NCBI RefSeq assembly: GCF_001638985.1
Contig: NW_017265136.1
Coordinates: 1,782,269 to 1,846,268 of the forward strand
DNA: 64,000 nt
Reading direction: 5' to 3'
Source of the DNA: Phycomyces blakesleeanus NRRL 1555(-)
Lineage: Eukaryota > Mucoromycota > Mucoromycetes > Mucorales > Phycomycetaceae
In this document: positions 45,667 through 57,148 of the stretch, in pieces
Position numbering within the stretch: position 1 is the stretch's first letter
Layout of the letters: each line of letters starts with the position of its first letter
The notes under the pieces: generated by a model
What the model was told of the DNA's origin: nothing
The model's input: the letters and a program-made list of their open reading frames with translations, nothing else
The model's database searches: none
Translations under genes and position numbers: made by a program

Positions 45667-48600
45667 TCACTTGTATCTAAATTCACCAAAGACAGAGTCA
45701 CTTGGATAGGCTACTTCATTATCTCCATCCGGTGAATAAACTTCACCCATATTATGTGCACTCTCTTCTAAACGTACGCTTGAAGACCGACTCTCTTCTT
45801 CGTCCTCGTCAAACCGGATCAATGAACTGTTTTCAAGGTTATTCTGTTGCTGGGATGTAAATCCGAGCGTCTCGTAAGCCGTGTCAAGCCCAGGTGCACC
45901 ACCCATACTAATCAAGTATGCGTCTTCGAATGATAATGACGAAGTTTGCATTGGTGAGCGAGCAATTGATCCTGAACTACCGTGGCTGCTACCCATAGCA
46001 CCTGAGGAAGAAGACAGCCATTTTCCGATTTGAGATGGGCTACTACCAAGAGGTGTTTTAAGGGTAGGGGAAGAAGCAAATGAAGTTTGCATTGCCTTTG
46101 AAAGGTTATCTATAGAAATAATAATATGCATACATACATAGATACATATAAATTTCAACCAAAAATAAATAATTGCTTAATAATACAAAAAAGAAAAAAG
46201 AAAAAGAAAGCATTAAAGAAAGAAAGAGTTTACCTTGAAGTTCCGCCATTGCATCTTCAAGATTCTCGTCTGTTTTATTGGTGATTCGTGTAGTTGTTTT
46301 TCCAACTCGATCAATTCTACTCGAGTATGGCTCTGGTATTTCTCGTCGAACACACACGGGGTTTGTGGCGGGTATGTCGCCACAGCTTAATATGGTATCT
46401 AGCTTGCTCGGATCTTGCTGTTCATACGTCTGTAGACTAAATTGACACAAGGTCCACAATGCTGGTTCTTCGGGTGGGCTCATGTAGGTATTTATCTCCG
46501 CACTTGAAAGCCACGATGCATGTTTTGCTTTTGTATCTTCTGGAATGTCTTTGGGTGTGGCTAATTTGATTGTCGAAGGATTCGGAGGTGTCGATGCAGG
46601 AGTAGATTGAGGAGTAGACGATTTAGACGAGCTCAAGGTTTTGGCTGCCTTGATGTCTTCTGCCAAAACATCGCTGGTCCCCGCAGCATCCGAAGCAGCG
46701 ACAGCAGCAACAGCAGCATCGAGTGGGAATTTGACTTGATCCCACTCAATACTGCGGTTCACTTGCCATTCAGCCACATCCTCTTCTTTGATCGACAGCT
46801 CGAGTTTCTCAATAATGCGCCCCTGCTCTCTGCGTTTGACGACGCTTTTCATGACCCAGCAACGGTGAAGTGTGAGAACACCATTTGGATGGAATGAGTA
46901 GAGATCTTGGTATCCTGTCTCATCATGAACCATCTTTGCCGCATCATCCTCAAACGACTCTTCTTCGTCAAACTCAAACAGGCGGTTCTCATTGGCCTTA
47001 TCTTTCGATGTCCACGTCGGCGGACGTGCAGGTAGAAGGGACCCAATCGGGGACCCTGCGACAGTCGACCCAAAGCTTGACAAGACAGAGCCGATACTAG
47101 AGGCCGGATTGCGAAGGGCCATAATGGGTGCCTGAGGGGTATTTGTGGTGTTTAGGGTTTGGCGATGCTGTGGATGCGAGGGAGACGCTTTGCCGGCAAA
47201 GCTGCTATTATTAACGAGGTATGGGGTCCGGGTAGTGGACAGAAATGTAGTAATAAGCTTGGCTCGTAATGGTTTTATGGGAGGGGAATAGAGGGGCGAA
47301 CTAGAGTCGTGCGGGGAAGTCGGTTCGGCAGGCATTGGCCGGCGCTGTTTAATTCTGACTACCGAGCCAAGACACGTAACCTTGGAGTCCTCATGAACAG
47401 TTCGTGAATATGGATTCCATGAGTCTCTTGTAGTCTTTACCTGGTGAGGGGTCTGTCGGGAGAGTGGGTGCTGGATTTGATTGTTGACTCTTCCGCTGAC
47501 GTGACCTGCTATCTCTGGCTTACCACCATACGGGTTGATAGCGTACACATGCGCAGTACCTCTGGCGGTGCTTATCACACACCACATCGAGTCTGCCGAA
47601 AACTGGCAGTCCTCTACCTGAGCGTCTGTGTAGCCGCGCGACAGACTATATAAATGAGCGGCATTACCTATGTGGCGTCCACTTGGTAAGATGGAGAATA
47701 TGTGGAATGTACGGCCTTGTTTTGATGCAGACATCAGTAAGGTGCCTGCACTATTGAAGGTAAGACAAGTAACAGCATGTAAATGAGGTCTAAAGTGAGC
47801 CAATATTGTATTTGGCAATGTGCGCGCAGTAGGTGAAGGACGTATATCTCTGATCATAATCTATCAGAAATGTGATTAAAATTCTGGTTATTGTTGCTAC
47901 ATTAATCGTTTTTTTATCACTAGATATATATATATATAATCACTAATGATGATAAGTAATAACATTCAATGATGTTATAAAGTTACCATTCCAGAAGGTG
48001 CGGTCTTCTTGGGAACAGTGGGCTTTTCGGTGTCCTGCCTGAGAGGGGGTGATACATTAGGACGCAATGCTTGAAATGGTGCCTGCTCCTGGACTGGTTT
48101 TGTCAGATAAGTCGAGAGGGTCTGATAGCCAATCCCACTCAGGGTTTTCATGCCATTAACTACTTCTTTTGCGATGTCCTTGGCAGCCCCCTTGACATCC
48201 TTTTCTCCATTGAGAACACCCATGCCCGCACTGCTGATATGAGAGCCCGAACCCATGACCGGATCTGAGTTGCTGACGGCCGTGCTGGTTGCATAGGCCA
48301 GGAATCTTGAGCCCAATGTAAATACAGGACCTACAATCGGGTCGTGGTAAACATCCGTCAAGGGGACACACGTTCTACTTGGATCAGTCGAAGATAGTAA
48401 GCACAAGGCTGACCGGTTTCGTAATACACATCCCTACAAATCATGATTACTACAATAAGATATAAAGTAAAATAAAGAATATTTTTTATGTATATATAAA
48501 GGTGGAATATTGTGCTTACAAGTACAATAGTATCTTGATTACTCTTGATATCAGTCATCTTTATGTGCTCTGCACTTGTGTCTAGTCCAAAGTCCTTCAT

Positions 48601-49550
48601 TTCTTCTATAAGTGCATGAGTCCGTAGAGAATAGAATCTGAGGACAGAAGAAGCATGCGATGAGGTCTCTTGACCAGTTTCCTCCAAAGAGGCCTCCACA
48701 GTAGATCTATTGAACATAAAATAAGTTAATCTGAGAAAAATGATAATCTATATATTTAATCTATATATGTATAAACAACAGTGATTTTATTACATGACAG
48801 CCAACAATGGTCGTAGTGTACTGTGAGGATCTTCTGTACCAGGACGAGGATTCTCCAGAACATGCACATGGGAAACAGTCCCAAACGTTGATTGATCTCT
48901 CACAGAACACATTTCATGCACATTATCTGGATTGGTAAGGTCCCACACCTGGAACCCGTCATGATAGCCGAGTAGTAAGCACGAACGTCTGTTTCGTATA
49001 CGTATATGTGTGATAAGAATATATTATAATCGATTGGATATCATCTTTTTTTTTTAAAAAAAAAAAGATATATATATTGGTCAATTGCTCTCTTACCTTG
49101 ACAGACGTTGGTCTGAACCAGGTAAATCGATCTTTTGAAAAGAACTAAAGGTCACTGGTTGATGGCCTTGTAAATCATCCTCTTCTTCGTCTTCTTTAGA
49201 GTCATATTGCTGGTGTTGCTGTTGTTGTTGTTGGTGTTGTTGATGTTGTTGTTGTTGTTGTTGCTGTTGCTGTTGTTGCTGTTGCTGCTGATGTTGATAG
49301 AGTAGTTGTTGAAGTTGGGGGTCATGCATTGGTTCGAATGTACGCATTGTTGGTTTTCGTTTAGGAAGATTAGAGGAAACATAAGATGAGAAGCGAGAGA
49401 TGCCGGATGATAATGACTCGAGGGAAGTGGGGTCTCTAAGGAATGTAGATGAATTTCTTGTTTCTCTGTCTAGTTTGTGGCCTATGGTAGAACTCACCTA
49501 AGGAACTTTGGCTCCGCTCTGACACCAGGAAATTCCATGGTGGTATCCAT
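45667..49550 (-). CDS. BCAS3-like WD40 protein
   Basis: Seven exons, 49550-49498, 49435-49097, 48988-48794, 48706-48520, 48433-47987, 47860-46234 and 46109-45667, encode 1096 aa, all in frame. After a short start and a polyQ/His tract (about residues 58-97) comes a WD40-type beta-propeller. Visible parts are CLLLGYHDGFQVWDL, VLRFYSLRTHALIEEM, GCVLRNRSALCLLSS, and the hallmark HLHAVTCLTFNSAGTLLMSASKQGRTFHIF followed by DAQVEDCQFSADSMWC and STARGTAHVYAINPYGG. That last block is characteristic of BCAS3, which in animals acts with PHAF1 at PI3P-bearing phagophores. The BCAS3 C-terminal domain is expected in the following 300 residues, which include the LHRCWVMK segment. The acidic Ser-rich tail ends in FGEFRYK. 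Function in fungi is inference. Confidence 0.92.
49200..49296 (-). repeat. CAG/CAA array encoding polyglutamine
   Basis: Mixed CAA, CAG and CAT codons inside exon 2 of the BCAS3-like gene give about 30 residues of Gln with interspersed His. Mixed codons reduce slippage. Length may be polymorphic. Confidence 0.9.
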
Positions 49551-50057
49551 TGGCTGCTTGGTTAATATGTTGTAAATAAGGGTGTTTTAAGGAACCTTTG
49601 GTATGCGCTTATATTTATATATATATTTATATTTATATTTTATATTTTATATTTATATATGAAGTGTTTGTATGCTGCGGTTATTGTATAGAATTTAATC
49701 CCAAAAGTCGGCAAAATTGGTCTGTGTACAGCTTGATGATATCAAAAGAAGCAAAATCTTTGAGATAGAAGAAAGAGGAAAAGCTGTTGCATAATAGCGG
49801 AGCCTATGGACTCAAAAGTATAGAGAACAGAAAGAGGGCTTCGGTGACGCATACAAATCACATTACCAGTACAAAAAATTCACACTATAGAAATTAATAT
49901 TAAGTAACCCCTCTTTTTTTTTCTTTTTTCTTTTTTAATTCCTTCTTTTGGTTTCAAATTTTGGGATTCAATCATATAGAGATAGAAATGTATATTATTA
50001 TTATTATTATTATTATTATTTTAAAGAAAAATATAATCTCCATTAGACTTAATCCTT
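49551..50057. other. Intergenic, upstream of BCAS3-like gene
   Basis: AT-rich with TATATTTA repeats (49608-49660) and an ATT run (49994-50021). It probably includes the BCAS3-like promoter and the 3' end of the GMD gene. Confidence 0.6.
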
Positions 50058-51381
50058 TCAGTTGAAGGTATCGTTATTTAGGCCACCTTCGATATCGGCA
50101 ACAACCATCTCTGTAACCAATTCATCGTAGGTAACCTTGCGTTTCCAACCCATTTTCTTGTGGGCCTTTGTGGGATCACCCAGAAGCAACTCGACCTCGG
50201 CTGGGCGGAAATACTTTGGATCGATACGCACACGCACTTTGCCGGTATCAGCATCCTTTCCGATTTCGTTAACTCCATGACCTTCCCAAACGATCTTACG
50301 GCCAGTAACTGCGAATGCCTTTTCGATAAACGATCTTACGGTGTGGGTCTCACCAGTAGCAAGAACAAAGTCTTCTGGGGTGTCTTGTTGTAGCATCAAC
50401 CACATTCCCTCTACATAATCGCGAGCATGTCCCCAATCACGCTTGGCATCAATATTTCCAAGATAAAGGCATTCTTGGCGTCCCAGGTGTATGTCAGCCA
50501 CAGCACGCGAGATCTTGCGAGTGACAAATGTACGTCCACGACGCGGTGACTCATGGTTAAACAGGATACCATTACAAGCATACATGCCATATGACTCTCG
50601 GTAATTGACGACGATCCAATAGCCATACAGTTTAGCCACACCATAAGGAGAACGAGGATAGAATGGGGTGGTTTCTTTCTGAGGGGTTTCAACCACCTTA
50701 CCGTACAACTCAGATGTCGAGGCTTGATAGAACCGAACGCGGTCGGTCAGTCCACTGGTACGGATAGCATCCAATAGACGCAGAGTGCCAAGAGCGTCCA
50801 CGTCGCCGGTGTATTCTGACATGTCAAAAGAGACCTTGACGTGTGATTGGGCTGCCAGATTATAGACCTCGGTCGGTTGTACTTGAGAGATTATGTGCAC
50901 CAGACAAGTGGAATCTGTCATATCACCATAATGAAGAAAGAACTTTACGCCTAGTGGGATATCAAATTCGCTTTTGAGAGTTTTAATACCAATCTTTTGT
51001 AAGACCTTGCTTTTTGTTTAAAGAAAAGAAAACCACACTTGCCTTGTTCATGCTGGTCTTTGTAGATGTGCTCGATACGACCAGTATTGAACGAAGACGA
51101 ACGGCGGATGATACCGTGAACTTCATAACCTTTTTTGAGCAAAAACTCTGTCAAGTAGGACCCATCTTGACCAGTGACGCCTAACATTATATGTCAGTAT
51201 ATTATTTATTTATTTATTTCTTTTTTTTTAAAAAAAAAAAGGTGCGCCTTATTTCAATTGTCCCAATCCTCTCTATGTCTCTTTTACCTGTTACTAAAGC
51301 AACCTTACGCGCCTTGTACTCTTCTAGTGACAATGATGATCCACGTAGGATTGTGACAGGAGCAAATACACTTTCAGACAT
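50058..51381 (-). CDS. gmd: GDP-mannose 4,6-dehydratase
   Basis: Three exons (51381-51288, 51180-51043, 50950-50058) encode 374 aa. It converts GDP-mannose to GDP-4-keto-6-deoxymannose, the first step to GDP-L-fucose. It is an extended SDR with the NADP-binding [19 protein letters not shown] at residues 32-50, [24 protein letters not shown], and ASTSELYG. The catalytic YGVAK has Tyr and Lys at about 180 and 184. Also present are [17 protein letters not shown] and [14 protein letters not shown], all canonical for GMD. Intron 1 is GT-AG. Intron 2 (50951-51042) uses a GC donor (GCAAGT). The gene is widely present in fucose-containing Mucoromycota and rare in Dikarya, which supports the taxonomic placement. 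Confidence 0.97.
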
Positions 51382-51984
51382 CGATTGATAGGTATATAAA
51401 AGTTGTACTTTTATATTTAAAGTAATAGTAAAAAAAAAGGGATATAAAGAGAGAAAGAGAGAGAGAAAGAAAAGAGAAATTAAAAGGAGGATCAAGTTAT
51501 TATATGCTCTAAATTTTCATTTCTTTTATATATATATTTTTTTGTGTGTACACATTGTGGCACTCATTTTTGCCATTAAGATTATCTTTATTGAGCTTAG
51601 CCTAAATCCTCGCCCAAGGTGGATAATGTATGTCAATAAGCCAAAGAAGGATAATTAGTGTTAGTAGAGAATTGTACAGAATTTTACAAGCCATGTAATT
51701 CTCTTTTTTCATTTTTGCCTATATACACACTACTCTTTAATATTGAAGCATAAAAGGTTTCAATTACAATGATTGAAAGCAAACATGATAATGAGACTGT
51801 GTGTAAATGTGTGTATGTGTTTATAAGATTTGTATATAAATGTATATAGTATATATATACATGTGCGTGGATGTATGTATGTATTTATGTATAGTGGAAG
51901 ATGTCTATAATTCTCCCTTTTCTTCTTCTTTTCTTTAAAATTGTGTATCAGCATATAATATATATATATATATATATATTCTTC
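51382..51984. other. Intergenic, GMD promoter and upstream terminator
   Basis: AT-rich with GAGA-type and TGTA/TA repeats (51830-51895, 51955-51980). No gene. Confidence 0.6.
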
Positions 51985-54293
51985 TTAGCATAGTAGTGAT
52001 CGAATACTCATTCCAACCTTCCCACTAGCATCTGTATTTCCAGATGCCTTATCTGTACCAGCCATCGTCGCTTCTGAACTTGGTATCGATAATGTTCGAC
52101 GCGTACGTTGGACTGCGGCAGAAGCTGCTGCGTTCAGTGTACTACTCGAAGTTTGCAAAAAATATTGCTGTGTAGGATGTGTAACATTAGGTGCGCCCCG
52201 TGGAGAACCTGTCATCCGGGCTGCGATAGGTGCGAATCGATGAGGCATAAGAGCTGGCAGTTGCATTTCCTGACCATTCATAGTATTGGTCATTGGTGCC
52301 ACATTTACTTTGGGAATATCTGGATGTATGTGTCGGCTTATTATTGTATTGTTATTTGGATTACTTGCGGTGCTTGCTGTGCTTGCGTTACTTTTGTTGC
52401 TTGGGTTATGTTGATTGAGTAGATTGGTATTATTAATATTAGAATTTGCATGGGATAGTGTGATTTTCTTTGATGTGAATATTGATGGTGTTGGGGGTGT
52501 TGCTGATGATGGTGATATTGATAATGATAATGCTGATAATGACGATGACGATGCTGGTGGTGGTGTTGTTGTTGCTGCTGATGATGCCCAGCTTGACATA
52601 CTAGATCCAATCATTGGGCTAATTGGTGTCTTTTGTTGAAAGGTAGAGGACAACGGATGGGATGAGAATGGTTTGATCTTGTAACAGTGTTTACGAAATT
52701 CGGCAACAATGTAAAGTCTGGTGAGGGTGCCAATAGAATGGAGATTGGCGCCAAAGCCTCCTCCCAAAAAAACAATCACCTCATATAATTCATTATCTCC
52801 TGAGCGCTTTTTGATGTGTATTGTATCTGAGAATCGACTGGATCCTATTGCTGGTGTGGCGAGAAGAATAGGATCTGTACGATGAAAGAGATCGGATGTG
52901 GTGCGCTCTGTAGGTTGGGTCGGCTGATAATTTGGGTCGGACTGCTTAGCAACATCGACAGCATTGTCCAGAACCAGTCGATGTAGGCATGCTAGACGAT
53001 CCGAGTCTTTACTCGGCACAAAGTCATACAGTGATCTATGAGCAAGTTCCTGAGGGTAGTATCCCCAAGCCTCGGTCACTTCGTCTGAAATGCGTGCGCA
53101 ACAGACTTCCATTGACATAAACACAGTGACTGTCTGGTTCTCTTCCTTAATTAGAGGTTCGGCAAATGTATTGGTAAATGATGGCTGAACTTCGATAGGA
53201 AGAAATGGCGAGAAGGCCGCAAATGGAGCTGGGGCCAAAATAGGTAATATTGGAGCTGGTTGGGATGACTGGGACGGTTGCTCTGATTGTGAATGCAGTT
53301 GTGAGTGTGGTTGTAGTTGTATTTGTATTTGTGGTTGAGATTGAGGTTCAGGTTGTGGTTGCAGTTGTGGTTGGATCGATTGTGATTGTGATGAAGATAT
53401 AGCTATGGCTGGTCTTATCTTCTTTGGTGTTTGAAATGACTCGAGTGGTTCGTGAATAAATGAAATGGCAGATGTATGACCAGGAATTGGTGTAGCAGGT
53501 TCATGTTCATACATGCTTGAAGTGGAATATGTGGCGGAAGTAGCAGAAAATGATGGCATGTGAATTGTACCATACATCACTTCATACTTTCCATTTGGAC
53601 CCTGAGATTGAGACGACTTGCTGTCTCTAAGTTTTGGCCTTCCTCGCTTTTTGTGTTTAATATCTTGGCAAGTGTCAGTCTTATTAAGCGAGACACATCG
53701 TTTACAGGGACGGGATACTGGATATAAGCAAAGAATTTAATACATATATATATATATATATATTGCAATATCCACAGAAACAAACATAAAATTCACGCCT
53801 TACCATCACACGCCAAATGGGCCTTCTTACAATTGATACCTGTATTTGAGTGTAAATTCTTCTTTTTCGATAATTATTACATTATATATATTTATATTTA
53901 TATTATATAAATGAAAACAAAAAAAATAAAGAAGAACAAGGGCTTACAAGCACTTGGTACATGGGATTTGTATCCTCTTTTCGTTGGCATGGTTGGACTC
54001 TTTGAAAGATCTTCATGTGAATGAGGTGTGTGAGGAGTTTCTGGGTTTGTGGCCACTTCGAAATTCATAGGAAGAAAAGAAAAAGGAGAGGGTTCGCTGG
54101 AATGAGGAGGGGATGAGGGGAATATTGCAGCAGCAAGATCAACTGCAGATGCATCAAAGGTTTGTTCCGTAATATTGGATGGTGGTGATGATGATGGTTG
54201 TTGGTCTGTGAAATTAAAAAAGTCTTGGGAAAATGGTGATTGCAATGGAATAGGATCTGGCTGGATGAAAGACGAGCCGTAATAAAGTTCCAT
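51985..54293 (-). CDS. Zn2Cys6 transcription factor with PAS domain
   Basis: Three exons (54293-53948, 53839-53804, 53717-51985) encode 704 aa. A binuclear zinc cluster begins at residue 116: C-x2-C-x6-C-x5-C-x2-C-x8-C, with CINCKKAHLACD then RPCKRC and TDTC. A basic linker (KHKKRGRPK) follows. Both introns interrupt this cluster. A Gln/Pro-rich stretch (about 230-280) is followed by a PAS domain near 320-460 (EVCCARISDEVTEAWGYYP, then SLYDFVPSKDSDRLACLHRL). The cluster plus PAS layout matches the fungal Ert1/Rds2/AcuK-like group that regulates gluconeogenic and respiratory genes. The C-terminal 200 residues are Ser/Thr/Asn/Ala-rich, a likely activation region. The target genes are unknown. 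Confidence 0.93.
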
Positions 54294-56507
54294 AGTTTGT
54301 AGATAAATAAATAAATAAATAAATATAAAGAGTTTGTTTGTGTGTGTGTATATGTATATATTATGACAAGGATAAATAAAGAAAAAGATAAAATGAATAT
54401 AAAATATATAATAGAGAAATAGATATACACTTCTTTAACAACTTTTCTTGCACTTAATTATTAAAGAAGTCAGGTTGCAAAAATAATGATAAAAAATAAT
54501 AGTAATAGTAATAGTGATAATAATTTTTTTTTGGTATCCAAGGAAAAAAAAATGAGGTTGTTGGGTGGGGAAAGGTAAATGCGGGGAAACATTATCACTT
54601 GACTTTAGCAGCTGATTTGAATATTATAATATATATAATATATATATATACAAACCATACAATTATCATTACCATGGAAACCCACTTTTATGTATTATCA
54701 ATCTATTGCCATGGCATTATACACGCATATACACATATATATAGACATATGTATGCTGTCATGAGAATATAATGGTAAAGTTTGTCATGAAAATGTGTAA
54801 ATATTTATATAAATACCTTTGGGAAATATATACAAACGCCTGTGTATTTATATTTTAAATTTAAATCTAAATTTTACTCATTGACCCTATTACAAGTGTA
54901 ACATGAATATAGAATAAAAGAGTATCTTCCGAACTTAACGAACCCTTATTTTTCCGATTCGCCCATTTGGCCTTTTTCTTTCTTTCTTTCTTGTTTTGTT
55001 GAACTGTGTGAAGTTGGGGTATGTATCATCACTCCAAGGAGAATATCCTATGTTTCTGTATCGTGGTTACCAGTGATCGGTACTAAAAAAAAGTTTATCT
55101 TTTTTTCTTCCTTTTCTTTCTTTTTGAGCTGCTAATATCAATATATGTTGGAAAGAATATAATAATGTGAAATTTCTTGAGTTTCGAATAAGTGGATCAA
55201 GTAATACAGGTGATTTTTGGTTGTCGAGGGTCTTCTTTCTTTTTTCTTTGGAAAAAAGAAAACTTTTGTATTTATTGATTTAAGCGCAGTTGTGACAGAG
55301 ATTTTCAATAAACAATATAAATAAAATAGAGTATTCAGTGCGGAACTGACATTTTAGAATACACAACGTATACAATATACTAAGCAGGTACGTTCTCATT
55401 AAAAGAGTGTTGTGGCAAGGGAAAGAAATATTCTGTGTATATATATATACTTACTCTAGCCCGGTAAAAAGAAGAAGCTCCACATAAAGTCCGGTCTAAA
55501 AGAGAGTTTATGAATTCCCATAGCCCAAAGAAAAAGAATAGGGAATATTAAATAACGTTGGTTCTTTATTTATTTTTTATATTTATAATGGCTAAATTAC
55601 ATATTTCAATTATCACACCCAAAAGGTAGTACTTTGACAAGTAACTTTTCTTTAAAGATGTATATAAAAAAAAGAGAAGAAAAAGAAGAAGAAGAAGAAA
55701 GGTTTACTTAAGTGTATTGATAATTGATTATATAAATTTATTCTTTTTTTGTTGTTGTTGTTGTTGCAAAAATTTGGTCACAAACATATTGATGCTGTAT
55801 TCAATAATCTCTTTTTTTTCTTTCCCTTCCTTTTCCTTTTACCTTGTCCTACTATCGTACACTATCATCGATTGGTTTATTGACTGTTTTATCTAAGCCA
55901 AGAATAACTCTCAACACATCATCCCCCACAAAATAGAATATACACAAATCCAGGGTTCTCGGTAAATATTCATAAATCCTGAGTACATTTTTCAAGCATT
56001 TGTAAATAAACTTTCGTCTATACAGATGATTTATATTTACTCAAAATAAATATTACACGCCATTTGATTGTTATTCCAGAAAGTAAATCTATTAAATTTT
56101 ATTTGACCAGAAGAATGATATGAGTTTGCTTTTCAAAGTTGTTTCATCAGCTCATAATAATCTATCAATATTTGATATATTCTTTTTAGGACTTAGTTCA
56201 CACTAACTTTTCTATCACGTATCAAACCTATATACCTATGCATACAAAAGAACAAAATTGGAGTTATAGATTCTTTACATGTCATTATCTTGAAAGACAG
56301 GTTGAAAGAACAGCTTTGAACCACTGATGTCTTACGCCAATATTCTTACAAGACATCATATGAAAATGATTTATGTTGTTCGCTAGCGTACGCGGCTAAA
56401 TATCAGGTTAATTCAACCAGATATAATTTGATAAAAAAAATCGCTTTAGTAGTTTATTAAACTCCAGATAAGTATATTAGCCAATCACTTGGTTAACTGG
56501 TACAAAA
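54294..56507. other. Intergenic, upstream of the Zn2Cys6-PAS gene
   Basis: AT-rich with an AAAT run just upstream of the start codon (54301-54324), TA runs, and a GTT run near 55751-55765. No gene is supported. It is probably the promoter and 5' leader of the regulator, followed by older repeat DNA. Confidence 0.55.
56386..56422 (+). repeat. 37-bp motif copy A
   Basis: Begins GCGTACGCGG and ends around GGTTAATTCAACC. It is about 30/37 identical to 57112-57148 on the same strand. It lies just outside the left arm of the foldback element. Both halves are near-palindromic. Confidence 0.7.
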
Positions 56508-56965
56508 TTAGAAATATAAGTAAGCGGAAATTGATTTAACTCCACAAAAACTCAAGGAGGTAAAGCAACAAAACGGGTCTGGCTTACACCTCTAAAACCA
56601 CTCATAAAACCACCTCTAGAATACCACCTTTTTATGTTGTAGTGTATATTATCTTCTCGGACCAAGACACAATTAGTCTACGTTGAATAAGGGTCTGTTA
56701 GACCTCAGAGAGAGAAAAACCAGTAATAGCCAATCCTTCAGAGCAAATAAAGTCTAGGGCTAGCTGTTATTTAGCTTTTGTATACATTAAAGTTGGGAAA
56801 ATGCATCTTAGTGTCTAGCACTTCAACATAAAAAGGTGGTATTCTAAAGGTGGTTTTATGAGTGGTTTTAGAGGTGTAAGCCAGACCCGTTTTGTTGCTT
56901 TACCTCCTTTTTCTCTCCTTGAGTTTTTGTGGAGTTAAATCAATTTCCGCTTACTGGTATTTCTA
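56508..56965. repeat. Near-perfect foldback element (MITE-like)
   Basis: The left arm, about 56508-56638, and right arm, about 56828-56965, are almost exact reverse complements. They share GTAAGCGGAAATTGATTT, AACTCCACAAAAACTCAAGG, AAAGCAACAAAACGGGTCTG, CTTACACCTCTAAAACC and GAATACCACCTTTTTATGTTG. Differences are a 12-bp insertion near 56905 and a few substitutions. The about 190-bp loop is non-coding. Structure and arm identity suggest a young non-autonomous DNA transposon or foldback. Confidence 0.85.
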
Positions 56966-57111
56966 ACATTTTATTACTGTAATTTAGGCACTCACAAAGA
57001 AGCTGATTGTTTAGAAAAGCTCTAATCGATCAACCACTCTATGAGTACTTTATATAAAGATGATATTTATCATAAAGATGCACTTTAGCTTCAGTAAGTA
57101 TGGTGTTTTCC

Positions 57112-57148
57112 AACGTACGCGGACAGATATCCGGTTAATTTAACCAAA
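57112..57148 (+). repeat. 37-bp motif copy B
   Basis: Begins ACGTACGCGG and ends around GGTTAATTTAACC, the second copy of the motif at 56386-56422. A partial third match (GGCGTACGCTGG) lies at 57373-57384. Confidence 0.7.
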
